64,000 nt of DNA. Source: Icerya purchasi (taxonomy: Eukaryota; Arthropoda; Insecta; Hemiptera; Monophlebidae). Location: assembly GCA_039619475.1 (NCBI GenBank), contig CM077115.1, positions 420,058,557 to 420,122,556 of the forward strand, written 5' to 3'. Positions 56,248-64,000 of the stretch are shown piece after piece. A model generated the notes under the pieces. It was given only the letters and a program-made list of their open reading frames with translations. It was not told the DNA's origin and ran no database searches. The translations under genes and the position numbers were made by a program. The stretch's first letter is position 1. Each line of letters opens with the position of its first letter.

Positions 56248-58437
56248 TCGAGTAACATACATTTAGTCTATTATTGTATTGAAAAAATGTCAGGGTTGGA
56301 GACTGTCGCTGTGCCCACTGAGGCGCGGCATTAATATAATAAGCTTCAGCGTAATTTAATTTATTAGTTACATATTTCAAAATGTGTCCGCGTCGGTGTT
56401 TAAAATTTAATTTCGAGCTTACTTAGCACCATCACATCTGCTAGTAGCGGCAATATGCTCGTTAAAAGTAATACGGAAGTCTGTGTGCACGCTGGCCCTA
56501 TATACATTTAATTTTCTGTATACATAGAGCATTTTTATTATATATCTATATTTTTAGGTTGATTTATAGATGAGAAATTATTTTATTAATTTGCGAAATA
56601 GACTTGTAATATAACGTCTGTTATTGATGTGTGCATTCTTTTTTTTTTCCCGGGTTTTTTTTTTTTTTATAAGTCTTTATTATTAATTACTATAATTTTA
56701 ATCGATGTTCGTACATGTTGATAATAACTTGTTAAAACGTTATGTTCATATTAACCCTTGAAAAAAACATGTCATTCTGTTTTTTTTAATTTTTGCGAAT
56801 TTATTATATTTCTGTTTTTTTTTTTTTTTTTTTTTATATGTGTGTGTTTATTTATTTGTACCTTAAGCAGTTCTTGACTTATTATTCATTTAGACGGTTT
56901 CGATTTTTTTAAGCCTTGGATGCAATATATAGTTTTACAACATGCATTCAAACGAGGAAAAAACGAATAATAATAGCAGCGTTCAAATCAAAAACAGGTT
57001 AGGAAAAAAGCGTCGAACTTCTTTTCGATCAATACATATAAATGTGCTGCCATGAACGATATACGGACAAACAAAATGAACCGCGGCAGATAAAGAAATT
57101 CACCGTCACATGAAGGAGGAAATATAGATTTCGAGGAATTTCTATCGAAAGACTGACAGAGAGGACTGAAAAAAGCATACACACACTGAGAGACGGACTT
57201 GTAAGATCATATCAGAGATGCATCGAATTGTCGCGTGGAATGGACAACGTAACAGATGAACGCAGGAGAAAACCCGGAACATCCTGAAAAGGCCTTTGAC
57301 GCATCCTAGTCCGGTCAAATTATCGTCAGCTGTTTATTAATGCGATGAGCGGGGCAAGAGTTAAGCGCGTTAGACGGTGAAGAATGAGTTCCTGAAACGA
57401 GGAACATGGCTGCCAGCAACGAACTTGTTCGGAGTGCAGAAAACAATGGCGACGTCGGTGGCGGCACGAGCAGAGTAACGGTTTTCGACGCAGCAGTTAG
57501 ATTATTAACCGAAGTCAGTGGCGATCGAAAGAAAAACTAGTCGAAAGAGTTTGCATCTGATCGGTATGGATGAACGTTAAAACGATTACGGTGACTTGAA
57601 AAAGTTCGACTTAAGTCGATAATGTCTTTTAAAGTTCGAAAGTATGCGAACGGATCAATACCAATATCGCGCCACGAACGACACTCTCGTCTGGCTGGTT
57701 GCAGTACGCGGCGGCAAAAATTCCTGAGGGACAATGTGGAACTGAGCTGAAATGGTTCTCTGTTCAATGCTTCGCAATAAATAATAAACTTTCAAGTTAC
57801 AAACATGAACATCTTCGAAACTGCGCCGAAACACTTTATTTACTCTCTCATCTCCTCCTACAAGTCTGTGCGCCTATTGCACTTCTTTATCAGTGTCACC
57901 TTATGTCCGACATTAAAAGCGTTTAACTCGCCTCTTTCCCTTTGTCCATTCCCTATTCCTATTCCTATTTTTATTTTTATTTTTATTTCTCTACAAGAAG
58001 CCATCTTTTTTTCAGGGCTTAACTTTTTAAATTTGCTTCCCCCGATCGAAACTTTATACTCGTATGCAAGAACAGTTTCTAACTCATATAGAACGGGCGT
58101 TATTTGTTTAAGTTAAATTGTCGCCGCGGTTACACTTAAAGTAAGACCAGACGACCAAATCATAAGAGATAGTACTATTTTTTTATGCTTCTCTCAAATG
58201 TGACGTCATAAAGCTATTTGAAATAAAAAAATTAATCCGAATTTGCCCGCCGAAAACCCATAGGTGGAGGATTTTCCGCGATGGTTTCATCGTTCAATTA
58301 CTGAAATGCTTTAAAGGCTATGTTAATCGGCAACCCGCAAGATGAAGATAACGAATAAAGAAAAATATGGCCATTGCAGTTATCACCAAGTCAAAACATT
58401 TTCTTTAGCCATCACATCTTATATGCAGATATAAATA
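56248..58437. other. Gene-free DNA
   Basis: Poly-T runs occur at about 56639-56669 and 56815-56836. A slightly GC-richer patch at about 57200-57720 has no recognisable coding motif. Confidence 0.4.
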
Positions 58438-58439
58438 TG

Positions 58440-58471
<32 letters not shown>

Positions 58472-58485
58472 CATACATACATATG

Positions 58486-58524
<39 letters not shown>
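58438..58524. repeat. (TA)n microsatellite with CATA interruptions
   Basis: About 87 bases of TA with a central acatacatacatatg block, abutting the dispersed repeat that follows. Confidence 0.9.
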
Positions 58525-58527
<3 letters not shown>

Positions 58528-58740
58528 TAGCCTCACAAAAGGCTGTGCCCCTTGACCTCTCTTGCTTACATTTCTGTCTCTCTTCTATATTTTGTATAAA
58601 ATGATTAAAATTTACAACATAATTCTAAATTGGTCCACGTGAATATAATAATATAATCAAAAAAATCCTATAAAATATAACAAACGTTACATAAAATTGG
58701 GACATTTTTCGTTATTTAAAGTTTGGATATTTTTTTGGGA
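58525..58740 (+). repeat. Dispersed repeat, copy 2
   Basis: Partner of 44085-44440: the same 5' start after a TA-rich tract, the same gccccttgac and catttctgtctctc landmarks, then aaatataacaaacgttac and ttgggacattttt. About 100 internal bases present in the other copy are missing. Another (TA)n tract (58753-58812) follows. Confidence 0.75.
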
Positions 58741-58749
58741 CATTTACCG

Positions 58750-58794
<45 letters not shown>

Positions 58795-60190
58795 GTATGT
58801 ATATATATATATGATACAAATATTACAATCAAATTAAAATGTATAAACAGTATATACTACTTAGAAACGTTTTCGGGCATATATGATCAGCTAAAAATTA
58901 ATAATATAAATAAAATCACACAAAGTGCGTGATTAGAACAAACCCAAAAACCGAAGTACATTTCCAATCATATCCTCTCTGAATGTTCTATTATTTCGTC
59001 TCAATTTACTTTACTCTCAACACTTGAAACCCTTAATATTCCTATTCCTTACAATAGTGTTTTTATTTCCAATACTTGCTGTCGTTTTCATCTTAATCAT
59101 TTTGTTATCTTTATCTCTCATTGCGTCAAAATTTAATAAAAGTCTGATAATCTTAGCGCTTCGCGGCGCAAACTTTCAGATATTTACTTTTTTTTTACAT
59201 CTTGAATTTTTGTAAAAACTCTACAGCTTTCACATAAAGTTTAATATTATTATTATTATTTTAAATAGGACATTAATGCGTCAATTAAAAAAGATGAAAT
59301 TTGGACTAAAACATGTCAATACCAAAAATCACCAACATTGTAGTAGTATACATGAGAGGAATATGTTACGTTTGATTCTTTGTGAAATGAGACATTGGTA
59401 ATATATATATTTCATTAAATTTAAGTTGTAATGGTCAAATTCGTTTTCTTGCTTGGTATCTAAGCAGTGATATCTTAGATCACTAGTGACCGTCGCTTTA
59501 ATCATTTCAAAATTTATACTTACAAACTTTACAATTTGAAAATTAGGAGATATTCTAATAACGAGAGAAAAAAAAAAAAAGGCAATGATTATCAACGTGT
59601 GAAAGGACACGCATTCGAAGTGAAAAGATTGCATTTCTATTAAACACAAAAATTTAGCAATTGAAATTTCAGCAAGGATAACAGCATAATATGACGGTTA
59701 ATTTTAAATTTCAATTGGCATTAAAAATTGGATATTCACACGGGAAACTGCAGTTAAAAATTAGTATACTTCAATAATATGGGAATGTTTAACAAAAGTC
59801 TAAGTAAAAGTTTATTACGGAGGTTATTAATAATATAATTTAACTCCTCCCGGTAAATAAGTTAATAATGGATTAGTAAATTTTTCTGTAGAAGAAGTTT
59901 CTCAGTGGAAATAATGGATAAATCTAATAATCGAATCTACAATTGAGTATTTTCTAAACAAATTTTAATACGGCGCAACGCAGAAGAATAGGAATAATGA
60001 TAAAAAAAACAAAACAAATATTATAATAAGTACATATTTGCATTATCTATGGCTACGAGATGTCATTTTCCAAAATTGTAAAATTTAAAAATAAAAAAGA
60101 GGAAATCACTTTCCAACATGGCATGATGAATTGAGAGTTAGGTCATTGTAACCGAAGGCTGATGCATAATCCGCGTATGTCACTGCGACA
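58741..60190. other. Microsatellite and gene-free DNA
   Basis: A (TA)n tract is at about 58753-58812. The rest is AT-rich without a supported gene. Confidence 0.4.
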
Positions 60191-60208
60191 TGTGCGTCAA
60201 AGGGTTAA
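60188..60208 (-). other. Possible solitary piggyBac-like terminus
   Basis: Read on the minus strand, TTAA (60208-60205) is followed by ccctttgacgcacatg, resembling terminal repeats of piggyBac elements and their MITEs. I found no partner end within the preceding kilobase, so this may be a relic or chance. Confidence 0.3.
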
Positions 60209-62722
60209 TAACATCAGCTCTTGCAAACAAACGCTAAACGTATAATATGTACAAAAGGATTTACAAACAACGTTGGACGCTAAAACAGCTGCCAATTGCT
60301 TTCTGAATTAATTTAGCGGTATATACACTTTACTACTAGCACTGCAGATGAATCATGCATATGCGCGAACTGCCATGTATATTATTATACAGATATAGTG
60401 ACAGCCGGTTAATTTGTACAGATTCCTCAGGTATATGCTCATACTCTTGCATAACGGTAGAAAACAATTGTATATCGCCACTGCGTACTCTGCAATATAT
60501 ACATATAGAAAAGAAAAAAAAACATATTATATTTTGAATTTTAAATGTTCTACAGAAAAATCTTTAGTAACCAGCGAGGTATTTTGCAAAAATTGATTAT
60601 TGACTCGGATAAAAAAAAAGGGGGTGATTAAGTGTAAGGGATAAGTTTGCTCGTTGATAATCTTCATACGTCAGGGAGTAGGGGAAAAAAATTAACAAAT
60701 AGCACAATATCTGGCCTTTATTTTTTTTTCGTTTTTCTCCTAAGATTTGCCGAAAAATTCAAATTCAGCCTACACATAATCAAGAAATAGTAATAAAAAT
60801 CAGTGTTAAAATGACGTTTACGAGAAACATATTCTAAATAAAAAAAAAAGTAAGCTTCGCATCGAAGAAAATAATAATATCAACCTAGCCCGATAATTTG
60901 ATCTAGGGGTGGAGGTCTGCGTGGATTAATGAAAATACGACATCGTAATAGCGAAGGGTGCAATTCCGGAAAAACTGAATAACTTTTATAGCAACGCGAT
61001 CAATGTGCACGGATTGATCGGAAGGATGAGGTGTAGAATCAGTTAAACATAGTATAGCGAGCTTGACGAATTTTCAAATCCGGATGAAGATTGTATTATG
61101 GTCAAATGTCACAAACGGATCATGAAATTTCGTAACGAAAAAAATAAGAATGAAGAAACCGAAATCTTTGAATTTAAAGATAGTTACATTTGAAATATGA
61201 TTCGTCGTGGTTTTGGACTAAACATGTATTCCGATATCAATGTGAATCCTTTCACGACAACGCTTTATACACGTATTTGTATAGAAAGATATTCGAAATG
61301 CTACAAAGGTCGATAAACAGTTTTTGCACCAGGTTTGTTCGTGTCGAATTTTTTCCGGGTTAAAACGGTAAATTTCGAGATCTACAAAAGTGATACTTAC
61401 GAATTTAGTCAGGAATCCGACGTTTTTATCGGCTGAGATGGAATAGCGGCGCGGAAATTATTTCACGTTCCGTGCTATGGTTGCTTTGATAAAACCGCCA
61501 ATAGCCCTCGTTAATTAATTTTTTTCCCTAAATCACTACATTATATATACCATTCAGTGCAATTCGGAACCTTAGTTACCTTCGAAAAGGAGATCACTGT
61601 GGATGGAGCATTTTCTATTACGTACGAATTTATACTGATTTTTTCCCTACATTTAAATGTGAGATTTTATTTGCTGCTACCCGGGTCTCTTATACTTCTA
61701 CGTCCACCGATGTTGCCATAATTAATTAAATGTACAATTTTATTGAAATATAAACAAAATTTTTAGAACATTTGCAACAATTAGGTGCGGTATCGGACGT
61801 ATTATGTTACCTATCGAATTACAGAAGATAAACTTTTTCAATATGCTCTACGTATGTATTCGTAAGTTAATTGTTTACTTTGATGAAGAATAGTTTATAT
61901 AACTTTTTTTATCCTTTTTTTAAAATAAGGGTAATTTTTAAATTGTTAAATTTCTACTATTTTTCTGAACAGTATACTTTTCTTACGTGCCATTTTTTAA
62001 AAAGTTCATGATTTTTGTATTAAAATGACGAAGCATATTTTTATGTCGCTTGCATATTCAAATGTTCGAAAGCATAAGTTAGAAAAATTCTCTCGGAAAA
62101 AAAAAAATATCTCGCTGTTCGCAATGAATTATCAAAAATTGTTTTAAACGGGAAAGTGCATGTCAAAGACGGATACTTTTTTTGTTTTATCAAAAGACAC
62201 TGAGAAAAACTATTCTAATGTCCGCACGAAATAAACATAAAATGTCTACAACTGATATGTTGGATCGTCAATCCTCTTTGCTGATGAGCTCGAAAAAAGA
62301 AAAAAAAAAATATATATATAACTAATGTTGAATACATTGTGGAAGAAGAAGAAAGTGAAAAAAGAAGGTAAAAATAGTAAATGCTGTTAAAATTTGTTAT
62401 GACCCGTAACTGTAGGGATTAAAAATGTTTTTTTTTTTTTTTTTTTATTAACCAAATATTTAAAAAATGTTCATTTTAAAAAAAAGCAGCTTCTTCGAAA
62501 TGAGCGCAATATACGCGGTTAGGAAAGTGATTTGTAATCAAAAAAGCAGATAAAAAAAAACTGCAGTATTATAATCACCAGTAAAGGAAATTTCAAAAAT
62601 ATTAATATTAAAAAAGCAAAAATAAAAACCGAAATAAAAGAAAAACAGAACAACTTAAAACGACTTCGTCGTAAAAGCACCGAAAACGATTCACGTTTTT
62701 TTTGGTGTATTGAACATTACTA
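60209..62722. other. Gene-free DNA
   Basis: A poly-T run is at about 62427-62446. No coding region or element is supported. Confidence 0.4.
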
Positions 62723-63136
62723 TTTTTTTTTTTTTTTTTTTTTATTAATTACAACTGGTCTCCATAGACCATCAAGCAATTTTACTGGAATGCAAATTAA
62801 CGCGTAAGGGGCCACCACTATCAGGGTTCCCCAGGAACATCTATTCAAGTTCTAAACAAAGTCAAAGACTCTAGAGCGTTTCAGCCGTCGAATTTCTTGA
62901 CTATTGTCAAGCAGGTTGATAGCTAGTGGGTTGGGATGTGTTTCTAATCGACTAGTATATCGCTGTGCGGCAAGTTTTATTTCTTCCTTTACGTAAGGTA
63001 TGTTGAAGTCCCTATGGAGTGTGTCCGTGGAGACATACCAAGGAGGTGACACAATGAGTCTAATAGCTTTATTTTGGAAACGTTGTATTTTATTAATGTT
63101 CGATGATGCGGAAGTATCGGATTTTGGTGGCAGCAA
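62723..63136 (-). pseudogene. Jockey-like LINE 3' end (ORF2 C-terminus, 3' UTR, poly-A)
   Basis: The minus strand from 63136 reads ...NINKIQRFQNKAIRLIVS, PPWYVSTDTLHRDFNIPYVK, EEIKLAAQRYTSRLETHPN and LAINLLDN. This is the hallmark tail of Jockey-clade ORF2 ('IQRFQNKALR.I.NAPWYVRN..LHRDL.IP.V.EEI......Y..RL..HPN.LA..LLD'). The ORF ends at 62852. The 3' UTR and a poly-A tail (T run at 62723-62743) follow. An in-frame TGA lies just upstream of 63136, and no upstream RT sequence is visible, so the insertion is 5'-truncated. Jockey ORF2 lacks RNase H, in agreement with what is seen. Confidence 0.85.
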
Positions 63137-63670
63137 AGAAAATCATGCAGCGCTGATATGTCATGTCGTCACGGGGGTCTATCTTTAGGTGTCCAGAGCA
63201 TGCAGTTCGTTCCGCGTCACACAATATTTATGCGCGATACGTTAACTGTTTCGAGGAACTCTTCTAGCGTCCTTTTTATCACTGTCTTGCATAGGTTTCT
63301 AGATAACGTGAGGAGTAAGCCGTACGTATATTCAACTAGCCCTCTCTTTGCTAACCTCGCTAATTGAAATAGGCTTCTCGTCAAGCACATTGCGGAAGTA
63401 ATTTTCGGCGTCTTTTACCGTGATGTTATTAGTTTGGAATATTAGAATAGTTGGATCTCTGAATTTTTCCACGTGGGTAGTAACATCCTTTTTTATTTTG
63501 TCGGTGATTTCTCCCTGCAACTTGTTAGTATCATCTTTAGACGCCGTATTAGTAATAGCGGTATTTTTGTTGATTTTTTTATAAAAAGTAGCGCGAATAT
63601 CAGATTTATATGGACATATTTTTTCTTTTAGATTTTTATTAAAAAAAATGATATTCAAATCAAATATCAA
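63137..63670 (-). pseudogene. Unrecognised decayed coding-like region
   Basis: A 112-codon minus frame (63332-63670) is Lys- and Asn-rich and includes FRDPTILIFQTNNITVKDAE. With a shift near 63360 the open sequence continues as LAKRGLVEYTYGLLLTLSRN and CKTVIKRTLEEFLETVN to about 63220, then a stop and a further open stretch (CMLWTPKDRPP). The joint length and amphipathic composition suggest a real ancestral protein, but I do not recognise the family. It abuts the Jockey-like 3' end and could be part of an unrelated retroelement, another ORF of a mobile element, or a host gene relic. Confidence 0.35.
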
Positions 63671-63809
63671 ATATCAAATATCAAAAATTTTATTATAAAA
63701 TTCCACACATGCGAATAATAGCACAAGCAGCGGAGTACAATAGATGCGCACGAGATGACGATATTATAAAAAGTAAAAAGAAGGTTTTATATAAACTTTT
63801 AAACTCTTT

Positions 63810-64000
63810 ATTCATTTATTTTATTTATTTTACGTGTTTAGGCTAGAGACACGGCAAGGAAATACAAAATTATGAAAGTTGAAAGGAAGGGAAAAAAAAG
63901 GAAAATAAAGAGAAATTAACAAGGATTAACAAAATTATAACAACTTTAACAAATTAGAAGAATTTAGAAACTGAAATAATTGGTTAAGCACGGTTTCTTC
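63810..64000 (-). pseudogene. 3' end of an I-like LINE running off the window
   Basis: The minus strand from the window edge reads ETVLNQLFQFLNSSNLLKLL then stop. This resembles the last residues of the (GAA)n-tailed LINE at 44833 (AETKLLLFLNNTNILTLI). The following 3' UTR has ccttgccgtgtctctagcc, comparable to ccttccgtgcctctggccc in that element. An A-rich tail of aataaa-like units is at about 63810-63833. The rest of the element would lie to the right of the window. Confidence 0.5.

Overview
This AT-rich window looks like insect or other arthropod nuclear DNA. It contains non-LTR retrotransposons of the I, R1, Jockey and RTE-like kinds, piggyBac and Tc1/mariner remnants, foldback elements, abundant (TA)n microsatellites and long poly-A/T runs. 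There are no operon-like gene clusters or ribosome-binding sites, and I found no convincing tRNA, rRNA or host protein-coding exon. The species cannot be fixed from the sequence. The window is best read as intergenic or intronic DNA filled with transposon debris of different ages.

The centrepiece is an almost complete I-group LINE on the + strand (about 23259-28897). It has a short 5' leader, a 549-aa ORF1, an ORF2 with endonuclease, reverse transcriptase, RNase H and a C-terminal CCHC motif, a poly-A tail and a candidate 8-10 bp target-site duplication. ORF2 is broken by one in-frame TAA at codon 252, and the fourth RNase H catalytic Asp is Asn. A second I-like family that carries RNase H is present as 5'-truncated 3' ends: 4690-5279 (-), 5328-6090 (+), 31320-32324 (+), 47209-48178 (-) and 50095-50525 (-). 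Two of these start almost exactly at the RNase H domain, keep ORFs of about 300 aa and have clear target-site duplications. A third family ends in (GAA)n at 44748-46380 (-), and a likely relative runs off the right edge. An R1-like remnant (40958-42320, -), a Jockey-like 3' end (62723-63136, -) and two decayed RTE-like fragments (4070-4560 +, 20722-21330 -) complete the LINE set.

The DNA transposons are a mariner-like element with 52-53 bp terminal inverted repeats (15818-17332), flanked by two inverted copies of an unrelated 0.4-kb repeat (14979-15403 and 17767-18169); an internally deleted piggyBac (32922-33590); and several MITE or foldback elements (2613-3190, 21638-21783, 37192-37771). 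Minisatellites with 12-, 16-, 30- and about 164-bp units lie at 19181, 30738, 56120 and 34381. Apart from the LINE proteins I see no interacting gene set and no sign of a new defence or metabolic system. The notable points are the near-intact LINE, the stand-alone RNase H ORFs and the nested inverted-repeat structure.
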